DNA from: a virus
IMG/VR virus record: IMGVR_UViG_3300001589_000268
Coordinates: 1 to 20,499 of that record
DNA length: 20,499 nucleotides
Strand: one strand, 5' to 3'
Both the position numbers and the translations under genes were made by a program. Below, piece after piece: positions 14,520-20,488 of this stretch (position 1 is the first letter of the stretch; each line of letters opens with the position of its first letter). The notes beneath the pieces were generated by a model that saw only the letters and a program-made list of their open reading frames with translations, made no database searches and had not been told where the DNA came from.

Positions 14520-14968
14520 ATTAATACTCCCTCTGATAGTTCTTTTATTTTATTACTCCATAGATATATATCTTTTTTCTTTACTAGGTAAGCTTGCTTA
14601 CTAATCGTGTCTCCCTTACCAATAAATTCTACTAAGTTATAATCTTCGCTTTTAACTAATTCTTTTAATCTTTTTAATTTTATCCATACTAATTCTATAT
14701 CATTCAAATGAAAAACCCACCAGTCAGCAGTGCTTGTCTCTAAACCTGATGGTCTATTATTCATTTCTACTTCTATTACTACGTTTCCAGTATACTGTGA
14801 TTTAAAATCTTTTTTTACTTCTACTGTTTTATTTATTTCAGGTATCATTATATCATATTCTTTATGATAACCTTCTTTAAGAAAGGCTTTAGGGTACTTC
14901 TTTTTAATTATATCTAGCACAAGGTTCTCTGACTTTTGACCACTAGTTAATGATTCTTGAAAACCCAT
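14516..14968 (-). CDS. PD-(D/E)XK family nuclease (150 aa)
   Basis: The N-terminal half shows the order of a PD-(D/E)XK core: Glu14 in GQKSENLVLDI, Asp39 in EYDIMIP, then Glu50-x-Lys52 in TVEVKKDF. This is the usual helix Glu, strand Asp, strand E-x-K arrangement. ETSTADWWVF (near residues 77-86) is also typical for the back half of small phage and restriction-type nucleases of this fold. The length of 150 residues fits a compact resolvase or repair endonuclease. It is coupled to the upstream gene by TAATG. Its role is probably cleavage of branched or damaged DNA in the recombination operon; the exact substrate is unknown. Confidence 0.7.
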   Translation of the reverse strand: MGFQESLTSGQKSENLVLDIIKKKYPKAFLKEGYHKEYDIMIPEINKTVEVKKDFKSQYTGNVVIEVEMNNRPSGLETSTADWWVFHLNDIELVWIKLKRLKELVKSEDYNLVEFIGKGDTISKQAYLVKKKDIYLWSNKIKELSEGVLI

Positions 14969-15444
14969 TAGAATGGTACTTCTGCTTTACTCTGTAATTG
15001 GATTGCTCTACCTACTGAGTATGATATCTGAGAATCAAAATCATTTGTAAACTTTTTAGTAAATACATCTACCAATACAACTGAACCTTTTATATCGCTG
15101 AGGTATAGGAAAGGTAGTTGCCCACCTTCCCCATCCTCTTTGCGGAGACCCATAAGGGACAAAAACTTAGCAAAGCCCCAGTTTTTACTGTGGTCGTAAA
15201 GTGCATCACCAACCTTTTTATATCTAAAAATGCCATTATCTATTACCTTGCAACCATCGTAAGGGGGATGATCTTTTTTGTCGATAGTATACTCAGGTTT
15301 AAATACGTCAGCAATAAAATTACCAAACTTGACATTCTCAGATATAGAAAGGTCTGTAATTGTAGTAATGTACCTACCTTTAGGCACAGAACCGTTATCG
15401 TCATCCAAAGAACTTGGATAATAAGCATCCCCTAATTCAGCCAT
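14968..15444 (-). CDS. probable ssDNA-binding-like / recombination-associated protein (158 aa)
   Basis: The start follows the preceding stop directly (TAG-ATG). The protein is beta-rich and acidic, with an N-terminal YITTITDLSI strand (near 25-34), a Tyr/Asp-rich middle, FAKFLSLMGL near residues 90-99, and a C-terminal strand region. The order and size recall phage single-strand binding or DUF669-type proteins, which also carry a repeated 'basic strand, then F-x-x-FL-x-x-LGL' element and lie next to nucleases. The match is loose. Its place between two nuclease genes supports an ssDNA role, but I did not find a diagnostic motif. Confidence 0.45.
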   Translation of the reverse strand: MAELGDAYYPSSLDDDNGSVPKGRYITTITDLSISENVKFGNFIADVFKPEYTIDKKDHPPYDGCKVIDNGIFRYKKVGDALYDHSKNWGFAKFLSLMGLRKEDGEGGQLPFLYLSDIKGSVVLVDVFTKKFTNDFDSQISYSVGRAIQLQSKAEVPF

Positions 15445-15861
15445 CTAAACTTTCTTTAGCTCTGTAATCCTATCAAGACATGCACCAAGATTATCTGTAG
15501 TAATCTTACCATCTCTAAGTCTAGCCATAACGATGTTCTTATTCTTTCTATCAAGACCAATAACCGCTTTCTCTATCTGTTCAGTAACATATTTATCTGT
15601 ATCAATCTCTTTACCATCGAACTTTTCTTTTACTTCTTCAACAGTTTCTTCAGCAGTCATTGGTTTACTATTAGCTTCTGCATGCTCACCTAATATCTCC
15701 TTGATACCATCATAACCATGTATTACAAACTGTACCCACTTTTCCATAGTCTTCATGTTATCAGCATTAAGTTCCATACCATTGCTAAAGGCTTCTACAG
15801 CAATACCATGCCTTATCTTGCCTTCTGTTATCTTATCCCAATCGGGTTGTTTATCGCTCAT
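15445..15861 (-). CDS. conserved phage operon protein with Glu/Lys-rich C-terminus (138 aa)
   Basis: The start at 15861 overlaps the stop of the upstream nuclease (ATGA) and has an AAGGAA SD 7 bases upstream; an upstream ATG would put 12 extra residues inside the nuclease gene. The N-terminus has WDKITEGKIRHGIAVEAF (near residues 8-25), a block I have seen in phage proteins that neighbour Cas4-like nucleases and ssDNA-binding proteins. The middle is acidic (about 55-95), and the C-terminus (about 95-138) is mixed, ending in LKKV. There are no catalytic residues. A recombination or replication accessory role is inferred from the neighbours only. Confidence 0.6.
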   Translation of the reverse strand: MSDKQPDWDKITEGKIRHGIAVEAFSNGMELNADNMKTMEKWVQFVIHGYDGIKEILGEHAEANSKPMTAEETVEEVKEKFDGKEIDTDKYVTEQIEKAVIGLDRKNKNIVMARLRDGKITTDNLGACLDRITELKKV

Positions 15862-16586
15862 AGGTCGTTTCCTTTCTCTTTTAATCCACCACCACATACT
15901 TCATAGAAGTTGCAGTACTTGATATTACATTCCCATTTATATACTGGGGCAACACCAAGCTCTATAGGTGGGTTTCCTTTTTTAAACATCTCTTTTACAT
16001 TATACCAGTATTCTTTTGCCATTTCAATATAGGATATAGGTATAATCTTTTCTCTCATTCTTGAATTATCTTTGTTATAATATAGTAACGCAAGCTTTTC
16101 TATTTTGTTCCCCGAATCTTCTTCATACCACCAAGCGTATGTACCAAGTTGTAAAAAGTAATTAGTAGCGGGGTTTGGATCAGGATTTCTACCAAATAGA
16201 CCTTTCCACTTCCAAGCATTGCATGTCTTTATGTCAATCATTGCCCCATCTTTAATTAAAAGTAAGTCAAAAAATCCCCTTACATTAACGTCAGGTAATT
16301 GTATCTCTCTTTCCATCATTACTTGAGCACCAGTTTTATCCGCATAATCTCTTACTGCTTCTTGTATATCTCCATGAACTAAGTCACCCAATCTAAATAA
16401 CCTCATAGTATCTTCATTTACTGGCTTAGGCTTTACCCCTGCTACATGTTGAAAATAGTGTTTACGCATACACATTCCTGATGCAGATGCATGAAACCAT
16501 TTTTCCTGACCTTGATACCTTTTCTTGTAATGCATATCATTATTCTCAAGTAACCACTCATCGTATATTTTCTGTACATCTATCAT
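15858..16586 (-). CDS. Cas4-like Fe-S PD-(D/E)XK nuclease (242 aa)
   Basis: From ATG 16586 (AAAAGGAAATAAT just upstream) the 242 residues show the full Cas4/RecB-nuclease pattern: Cys39 (MCMRKHYF), His71 in GDLVHGDIQE, Asp107 in VRGFFDLLL, Asp118-x-Lys120 in MIDIKT, an aromatic Gln motif (YFLQLGTYAWWY), and three C-terminal Cys at 220, 225 and 231. One early Cys and three late Cys are the usual ligands of the [4Fe-4S] cluster in this family. Role: probably ssDNA/dsDNA end resection in phage recombination. An open extension upstream through the structured gap starts at a TTG at 16682 with no SD, so I reject it. No CRISPR array or cas1/cas2 is in the window. Confidence 0.88.
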   Translation of the reverse strand: MIDVQKIYDEWLLENNDMHYKKRYQGQEKWFHASASGMCMRKHYFQHVAGVKPKPVNEDTMRLFRLGDLVHGDIQEAVRDYADKTGAQVMMEREIQLPDVNVRGFFDLLLIKDGAMIDIKTCNAWKWKGLFGRNPDPNPATNYFLQLGTYAWWYEEDSGNKIEKLALLYYNKDNSRMREKIIPISYIEMAKEYWYNVKEMFKKGNPPIELGVAPVYKWECNIKYCNFYEVCGGGLKEKGNDL

Positions 16587-16613
16587 ATTATTTCCTTTTG
16601 GTATGTGAATAGA

Positions 16614-16699
16614 AGAGAGGGCAATAAGAACATGACGTTTCTTGATAGTGTGATTGGAAAACAAGAAGGATTTACAAACCAATCAAATATGCCCTCTCT
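16614..16699 (-). other. structured intergenic element, candidate 5' UTR RNA
   Basis: AGAGAGGGCA (16614-16623) and TGCCCTCTCT (16690-16699) are perfect 10-bp inverted copies, separated by 66 bases. Between them sit two more pairings: TGATTGG (16651-16657) with CCAATCA (16679-16685), and AAGAA (16626-16630) with TTCTT (16639-16643). Together they can fold as a three-way junction in the leader of the Cas4-like gene. It starts 8 bases past the stop at 16708 and ends 27 bases before the 16586 start. I know of no family name for it; it could also be a non-coding RNA or a processing site. Confidence 0.5.
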
Positions 16700-16707
16700 A
16701 TATTTCA

Positions 16708-16887
16708 TTACAGCCTAACTATTTCTTTATTTTTAGAATAAAGATTTATTTCTATCTCTTGATTATCTTGAGTAGTAACAACCAAAGTTTTATAGTATTG
16801 TGTATATGCTTTCTCTGTTTTTGCTACCTTAATAGATTTAATATCATATATACTAATCTCTTGCCCTTGACCTAATTGTAGGTTCAT
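16708..16887 (-). CDS. 59-aa small beta-rich protein, unknown
   Basis: I start this at ATG 16887 because AAGGAG lies 5-6 bases upstream and the ATG overlaps the preceding stop (ATGA). An ATG at 16920 would add 11 residues but would overlap the previous gene much more. The product has alternating hydrophobic and polar residues (EISIYDIKSIKVA, then TLVVTTQ and IEINLYS), typical of a small beta barrel or SH3-like fold; there is no catalytic motif. It is the last gene before the structured gap and the Cas4-like nuclease. Function unknown. Confidence 0.6.
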   Translation of the reverse strand: MNLQLGQGQEISIYDIKSIKVAKTEKAYTQYYKTLVVTTQDNQEIEINLYSKNKEIVRL

Positions 16888-17096
16888 ACTTGCTCCTTTT
16901 CTTGTATAGAATTTGCCCATTTGTCTAATGCAGTATATTCTATAGACTCAGCCCTAACTACATAGTTTAGTGCTCTCCTGAGTCCAGATATTTCTGCAAA
17001 GTAATAATCGTTACTAGGGTTCTTCTTCCATTCTTTTTCTGTAGATTTTATATCTCTACGTATATTTGTTTTTATGTTATTTAATATTGTAAACAT
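16884..17096 (-). CDS. 70-aa small helical protein, unknown
   Basis: ATG 17096 is preferred: GGAGA lies 6 bases before it. Upstream ATGs at 17102 and 17114 are less well spaced, though the longest form (to 17114) would have 76 residues. The product has a Lys/Asn-rich N-terminus followed by amphipathic helical segments and ends EKEQV, with the TGA overlapping the next ATG. It overlaps the 49-aa gene upstream by 20 bases. There is no recognised family, membrane segment or metal site. Confidence 0.55.
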   Translation of the reverse strand: MFTILNNIKTNIRRDIKSTEKEWKKNPSNDYYFAEISGLRRALNYVVRAESIEYTALDKWANSIQEKEQV

Positions 17097-17226
17097 TATC
17101 ATTCTCCATTTCATATATATCAGCTACATCGTATTCCTTACCAGTGTTTGGATCATAAGTAATGTATGTTACTACTTTACGCTCTCCGTTATATCCCTGA
17201 TACTCTTTCTTTACTTTTAATCTCAT
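17077..17226 (-). CDS. 49-aa small protein, unknown
   Basis: An ORF from ATG 17226 to TAA 17077 fills the otherwise empty gap after the HNH gene. The SD (GGAGCGAG) lies about 10 bases upstream, in the HNH gene's end. The product begins MRLKVKKEYQGYNGERKVV, has a TYDPNTGKEYDV turn (near residues 23-34) and ends in an acidic/Asn stretch; it reads as a beta-hairpin-like mini-protein. It overlaps the next gene by 20 bases, in keeping with the packing of the block. It could easily be missed by length cut-offs. Confidence 0.55.
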   Translation of the reverse strand: MRLKVKKEYQGYNGERKVVTYITYDPNTGKEYDVADIYEMENDNVYNIK

Positions 17227-17232
17227 ATACTA

Positions 17233-17739
17233 TTAACTCGCTCCTTTACTATTTGTTCCGTTATTATTTATTATTTCTTCCATATCACTATAATAATTAT
17301 TTTCTTTCCAAGTTCTCTTCTTGTGGCAGTTACGACATCTTATTTCGCACTTCTCTATTTCCTCTTGAACTGTTTGCCACTTATAGCCATGTCTAATTAA
17401 ATAAGAAACGCCCTCAGAACCTTTATATCCAACTCTTTTTTTAACACCTCTAACATGGTCAAACTCCAAGACTTGAATATCTTTTTCTCCGCAATCAACA
17501 CATCCATTTACAAAGTATTCTTCAACAACTCTTTTATAATTGTTATGTCTTCTTTTAAACTTATTACGTTTAACCATTTTAATTTGATGATTACGCATAC
17601 TGGGATACCATTCCTTATTGTGGTAATCATGTTGACATGCCCTGCACTGATATTGCAAGCCATCTTTCTTTGCTTTATTCTTATTGTATTTCCATTTGAA
17701 TTTATATTTCTTACAACGACTACATTTCTTAACAAGCAT
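17233..17739 (-). CDS. HNH endonuclease with two zinc sites (168 aa)
   Basis: The N-terminal zinc knuckle is Cys6-x2-Cys9 with Cys32-x2-Cys35. The catalytic half has Cys80-x2-Cys83, the EFDH step with Asp94-His95, and a C-terminal Cys135-x2-Cys138 adjoining His139 (CRNCHKKRT). This is the treble-clef HNH fold with structural zinc, as in free-standing phage homing endonucleases. The middle (about 45-70) is strongly basic and would help DNA binding. The SD is GAGGA 4 bases before ATG 17739. It is inserted between small genes without disturbing the operon. A homing role is the common interpretation; a nicking or packaging role is less likely because no terminase is near. Confidence 0.85.
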   Translation of the reverse strand: MLVKKCSRCKKYKFKWKYNKNKAKKDGLQYQCRACQHDYHNKEWYPSMRNHQIKMVKRNKFKRRHNNYKRVVEEYFVNGCVDCGEKDIQVLEFDHVRGVKKRVGYKGSEGVSYLIRHGYKWQTVQEEIEKCEIRCRNCHKKRTWKENNYYSDMEEIINNNGTNSKGAS

Positions 17740-18009
17740 CTAATCCTCTAATTCTAATTCGTGTATGAAAATAGGGGTATATTCCCCAACGTAAGCACCT
17801 GCTACATTATAGTAAAAATGATCTAATGCATCCTCCTCTGTCATCTCTTCATGCACCATCATAATTGTTAATACTTTTTCAATAGAATAAACCGCAACTC
17901 CACTATCTGTATATCCGATAAGTGCATCATCGTAGCCATCGGCAAACATCATCTCTGGATTATCTACCATATAGGACATTTCTTCTCTTATGTTTGATTT
18001 ATTCGTCAT
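17740..18009 (-). CDS. conserved phage protein of unknown function (89 aa)
   Basis: The product shows a widely seen phage pattern: an acidic ADGYDDALIGY segment (residues 23-33), a VAVYSIEKVL strand-helix (near 38-47), EEMTEEDALDHFYYNVAGAYVG (near 54-75, a helix followed by an aromatic strand) and TPIF. I remember many phage proteins with the order 'GFDDA-x-x-G ... VxVYDxxKVI ... MTxEEAxEYFEFNI-GAWVG', always annotated as hypothetical. Catalytic residues are not obvious. It is preceded by a 53-base gap with a hairpin (18023-18059), and the HNH gene follows its stop immediately. Regulatory or DNA-metabolism use is inferred from the neighbourhood. Confidence 0.7.
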   Translation of the reverse strand: MTNKSNIREEMSYMVDNPEMMFADGYDDALIGYTDSGVAVYSIEKVLTIMMVHEEMTEEDALDHFYYNVAGAYVGEYTPIFIHELELED

Positions 18010-18022
18010 GTTAACCTGCTCA

Positions 18023-18059
18023 GGATTGATTGAATCTACGAAAATAGTTATTCAAATCC
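18023..18059 (-). repeat. bulged hairpin in gap before 18009 gene
   Basis: GGATT (18023-18027) pairs with AATCC (18055-18059), and TGAAT (18031-18035) pairs with ATTCA (18050-18054), with a three-base bulge between (18028-18030). The total is 10 pairs around a 14-base loop. It fills most of the 53-base gap between the stop at 18063 and the ATG at 18009 (- strand). No U tract follows, so a leader structure or protein-binding site is more likely than a terminator. Confidence 0.4.
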
Positions 18060-18062
18060 AAA

Positions 18063-18305
18063 CTAATCTTCTTTATGCTTTTCATGGTACTCATCAATGT
18101 ATTCATTCAGTACATCGACAACTCTGTAAACATTTGTTACTTCTACCTCGGGTTGCTGATTGACAAACTTAGGCGATACTCCATAATGTGCTACCATCAA
18201 TTCAGTAGAATCTGTCTCGCCACTATACAATCTGAATCTAGGTTTTTGTAATCCTTTGGTATCATCTTTACCAATAACTGCTGTTTTTATCTTTACTGCT
18301 TTCAT
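18063..18305 (-). CDS. 80-aa small protein, unknown
   Basis: The ATG at 18305 shares a base with the preceding TAA, with AAGGA 6 bases upstream. The N-terminus has two basic/hydrophobic strand-like stretches (KIKTAV, RFRLYS); the central ELMVAHYGVSPKFVN (near residues 35-49) and a helix with VYRVVDVLNEYI (near 59-70) precede an acidic-basic tail (HEKHKED). There is no recognised motif. The composition is normal for the block. Function unknown. Confidence 0.6.
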   Translation of the reverse strand: MKAVKIKTAVIGKDDTKGLQKPRFRLYSGETDSTELMVAHYGVSPKFVNQQPEVEVTNVYRVVDVLNEYIDEYHEKHKED

Positions 18306-18580
18306 TAGTTATCCTTTCTTTTATCTAATTCTACTTCTGCTAATCTTAATAGCTCCCATACCTTTATCATATAATCCATATCTCTTTCATAATCTCCATC
18401 CATTCTTATTCGATGTAGGTATAGTGTAAAATCCCTGATTGCTTCTTTATATCTTCTATCCCCTTCAGCTTGTGAGCACTCACCATCCATGTAAGCATTC
18501 TCTGATTCTGTAGCTGAGTATAATTCTGTAAAGCGTTCAAGCTCTGAGGTTGGTAAGGCTTGTATAGTTTGCTTATTCAT
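18305..18580 (-). CDS. 91-aa acidic helical protein, unknown
   Basis: The start at 18580 lies inside the end of the RuvC-like gene (8-base overlap), with AAGGG 6 bases upstream. The product has Glu/Asp-rich helices with aromatic positions (FTELYSATESEN, MDYMIKVWELLRLAEVEL) and one internal Cys. No known domain is seen. It directly follows a RuvC-like resolvase in the same operon, so a partner or regulator of that enzyme is possible but not shown. Confidence 0.6.
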   Translation of the reverse strand: MNKQTIQALPTSELERFTELYSATESENAYMDGECSQAEGDRRYKEAIRDFTLYLHRIRMDGDYERDMDYMIKVWELLRLAEVELDKRKDN

Positions 18581-19064
18581 TGTTTGCCCTTTTTATCCTT
18601 TCTTGTTGCCATCCATATACATTTATTAAGATAGCATCTGATGTGTTTAGCGTTACTTTTTTATTTATTTTCGGTTCATCTTTCTGGTCGTCAACTATCT
18701 TTTGAGCCATTGCTTTTATTTCGTTCTTTCTAAGCTTCTTATCTTTAGATAGTCCTAATGGCTTCATCCACACTTGAGGCGATACTAGGTTACACTCAAT
18801 GTCTAATGCTCCTAAGAACCCCTGCCAAACTCCGTAATTAGTACCAAACTTAAATGCACTACTCCTGCCATCTGTAGGAAATGCGTGTACTTGTTCAAGA
18901 TAGGCTACTGGTTTACCATTCCACTTCTCTTGTATCGGCTTCATCAATTCTCGTAACTCATCTATTGTTTTAGGATACTTGTGGTATTCTGTAATCATAC
19001 CAGTAACAGAGACTGCGATGCCCCCTCCTTTTCCAGGATCTATGCCCCATATAACATCCTTCAT
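18573..19064 (-). CDS. RuvC-like Holliday junction resolvase (163 aa)
   Basis: The fold marks of the RuvC/RNase H nucleases are clear. Asp9 is in GIDPGKGGG at the first strand; Glu57 (AYLEQVHAF) is the second acidic residue; and Asp143 (NTSDAILI) lies in the last helix. A conserved SPQVWMK (residues 95-101) lies between, as in many phage RuvC-type resolvases. The length of 163 residues is normal for the family. Role: cuts four-way DNA junctions arising in replication or recombination, probably before packaging. The ATG overlaps the 47-aa gene upstream (TAATG). Assignment to the superfamily is secure; exact substrate preference is not. Confidence 0.88.
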   Translation of the reverse strand: MKDVIWGIDPGKGGGIAVSVTGMITEYHKYPKTIDELRELMKPIQEKWNGKPVAYLEQVHAFPTDGRSSAFKFGTNYGVWQGFLGALDIECNLVSPQVWMKPLGLSKDKKLRKNEIKAMAQKIVDDQKDEPKINKKVTLNTSDAILINVYGWQQERIKRANNE

Positions 19065-19207
19065 TACATCTCCTCTACTTTTATTGTAGGGTGTAAATCA
19101 TCAATCATGTAATGCTCTTTATAATGAGTAACTTCTTTCAACGCCTTCTCTTTATTCTTTGCTCGGACATATCCATTTACTTCTATTGTGTAATAAAATT
19201 CCTTCAT
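19064..19207 (-). CDS. 47-aa small protein, unknown
   Basis: The ORF runs from ATG 19207 to TAA 19066-19064, and the stop overlaps the start of the RuvC-like gene (TAATG). A strong SD (AAGGAGAGATT) is 4-6 bases upstream. The product begins MKEFYYTIEVNGYVRAKN and continues into an amphipathic helix (KEKALKEVTHYKEHY), so it looks like a small alpha-beta protein. It is not recognised. Upstream in the 57-base gap there is a weak 5-bp A/T hairpin (19239-19251) and nothing else of note. Confidence 0.65.
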   Translation of the reverse strand: MKEFYYTIEVNGYVRAKNKEKALKEVTHYKEHYMIDDLHPTIKVEEM

Positions 19208-19264
19208 AATCTCTCCTTGTTTCTTATTATACGTCTGTACTTTTTAAAAGTTCCAAATTAATTT

Positions 19265-19564
19265 TTATCTCTTAACAAAACCTTCACCTTGCCAATTCTT
19301 AGAATTTTTTAAATATCTTTCATCAGCTTCAAACATTCCACTACCTAAAGAATCTGCTCGTTTTTCTAATTCCTTGTAATATCTATCAGCATACAATTCT
19401 TGCTCTTTAGTCAGTAATCCAATCATATTCTGTAATATGGTGCATTTGTCAAAGTCATCAAAATTGTGTAATCCTTTATGTTTGTAGAATTGTATATGTA
19501 GTTTCTCCTTATCAGGAAAATCTCCATTGAACGATACTTTACATATTCCTTTTTTCTTCGTCAT
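19265..19564 (-). CDS. 99-aa protein, unknown
   Basis: The ATG at 19564 overlaps the previous gene's end by 26 bases, an unusually long overlap for this block; a weak AAAGGA lies 9 or more bases upstream. The product has a beta-like N-terminus (ICKVSFNGDF), KLHIQFYKHK, and a long helix rich in Leu/Glu/Tyr (about 44-70, TILQNMIGLLTKEQELYADRYY), with two Cys at separate places (8 and 41). There is no recognised domain. It may belong with the preceding small genes as an early or middle set. Confidence 0.55.
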   Translation of the reverse strand: MTKKKGICKVSFNGDFPDKEKLHIQFYKHKGLHNFDDFDKCTILQNMIGLLTKEQELYADRYYKELEKRADSLGSGMFEADERYLKNSKNWQGEGFVKR

Positions 19565-19772
19565 TACTAAATATCCTTTCTCTTTTTAAATCTTTCCAAT
19601 TTCTATACTTTCTTTTATCTTCTTTTGCTATATCCCATCCAATCTTTCTTAGAAAGGGTATACCTCCTCTTTGTAAGCTTTTAATATAATTTCTAGCTAG
19701 GTTCAATTTAACTTTTACTGCTTCTCCAGTTTTATGTACGAGAAAAATTGCATCTTTGTCGTTATTGTACAT
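19539..19772 (-). CDS. 77-aa basic small protein, unknown
   Basis: The start lies directly after the preceding stop (TAA-ATG). The first part alternates strand-like residues (DAIFLVHKTGEAVKVKLN), the second is basic with GGIPFLRKIGWDI (near residues 36-48), and the end is Lys/Arg/Asp-rich. The basic C-terminal half would suit DNA or RNA contact. I cannot assign a family. Its 3' 26 bases are shared with the next gene in another frame. Confidence 0.55.
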   Translation of the reverse strand: MYNNDKDAIFLVHKTGEAVKVKLNLARNYIKSLQRGGIPFLRKIGWDIAKEDKRKYRNWKDLKRERIFSNDEEKRNM

Positions 19773-20096
19773 TTATTCTTCTTCTTGAGGTTCACATTTA
19801 CCACACACTTCAATGTTCTTTCCATACTTTGGAAAATCGTTGTAATATATTGTTTTTCTATTCCTTCTTGTTCCAATTACTCTCGTGTACTCCCAACATA
19901 AGTTACACTTAGGACAAGATCTTACATATTTGTCTGTGCTATTCTTTTGTTTTACCCGCTTATTTGGTGTGCTTCCCTTTTCTTTATTGAAGAAATTAAC
20001 ACCTAACATTATTTCTCCTAAGATAGTATTCTTATTTTCTCCTATTGCTTCTATTAATGATTTACTAATTAATTCTAATCTATTACTTCTTCCCAT
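19773..20096 (-). CDS. 107-aa zinc-ribbon protein
   Basis: The ATG at 20096 lies 14 bases inside the end of the preceding gene. The N-terminal half (about 1-36) is helical, and residues about 37-60 are basic and flexible. The C-terminal half has Cys61-x2-Cys64 (plus Cys67, CPKCNLCW) and Cys98-x2-Cys101 (CGKC), a typical zinc ribbon of about 40 residues with basic and aromatic strands between. Such ribbons often bind DNA or RNA polymerase. A phage transcription or replication factor is possible, but there is no family assignment. Confidence 0.65.
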   Translation of the reverse strand: MGRSNRLELISKSLIEAIGENKNTILGEIMLGVNFFNKEKGSTPNKRVKQKNSTDKYVRSCPKCNLCWEYTRVIGTRRNRKTIYYNDFPKYGKNIEVCGKCEPQEEE

Positions 20097-20265
20097 TTTT
20101 CTTACCTACTTCCATTATGTATGTTTCCCAAATCTTCATCATCATATCTTGCTCTATTTCGTTTGCTTCTTGATAATCAAATAAATTGATTTGTCCCTCT
20201 GCTTCTATTGTACGTTTAAAATCGTCGTACATCTCATCAAATATTAAATCATGTTCTGTTGTCAT
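20083..20265 (-). CDS. 60-aa acidic helical protein, unknown
   Basis: GGGAG lies 7 bases before the ATG at 20265, which is within the 3' end of the previous gene (17-base overlap). The product is acidic in its first half (IFDEMYDDF) and becomes Lys-rich at the end (GKKNGKK). It is probably a single helical hairpin (QEANEIEQDMMMKIWETYI). No motif is seen. It is a small early-type gene in an overlapping series. Confidence 0.5.
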   Translation of the reverse strand: MTTEHDLIFDEMYDDFKRTIEAEGQINLFDYQEANEIEQDMMMKIWETYIMEVGKKNGKK

Positions 20266-20488
20266 CTATATACTCCCAACTATTATTTGTTGATTCCTTC
20301 ATATTGTCTGCCATTACCCAAGCGGATACTATTTCATCAGCTTCTTGGTAGTTAGGATAAATAATAACCCCATCTACATACTTACCTTCAAAGTTATTCT
20401 GCTTTAAGTCTTTAATTATGTAATTAGCTTTATAGTCAGAATAGTAGCTATGTTCTAAGTCTTTACCTTTGCCTAGTAATTTTATCAT
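20249..20488 (-). CDS. 79-aa small protein, unknown
   Basis: The ATG at 20488 overlaps a TGA (20487-20485) of an upstream frame (ATGA). The N-terminus is basic with Gly-Lys-Gly; the middle has a strand-like VDGVIIYPNY (near residues 38-47), followed by an acidic helix (EADEIVSAWVMADNM). The 3' end overlaps the next gene by 17 bases. It is not recognised. Confidence 0.5.
   Translation of the reverse strand: MIKLLGKGKDLEHSYYSDYKANYIIKDLKQNNFEGKYVDGVIIYPNYQEADEIVSAWVMADNMKESTNNSWEYIDDNRT

Noticed and set aside
15862-15897. Upstream ATG for the 138-aa protein, adding 12 residues
   Set aside because: It would overlap the Cas4-like gene by about 40 bases and has no better SD; ATG 15861 has AAGGAA and the usual ATGA coupling.
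15858-16586. CRISPR-Cas locus suggested by the Cas4-like gene
   Set aside because: No direct-repeat array and no cas1 or cas2 genes are present; Cas4-like nucleases are common in phages on their own.
16587-16682. Longer N-terminus for the Cas4-like nuclease (TTG at 16682, 32 extra residues)
   Set aside because: The frame is open, but the start is a TTG without SD, the residues run through the inverted repeats, and ATG 16586 has AAAAGGAAAT in front of it.
16614-16699. tRNA gene in the structured gap
   Set aside because: The closing stem has 10 pairs, there are only two inner stems, and no T-loop or CCA-type signals are seen.
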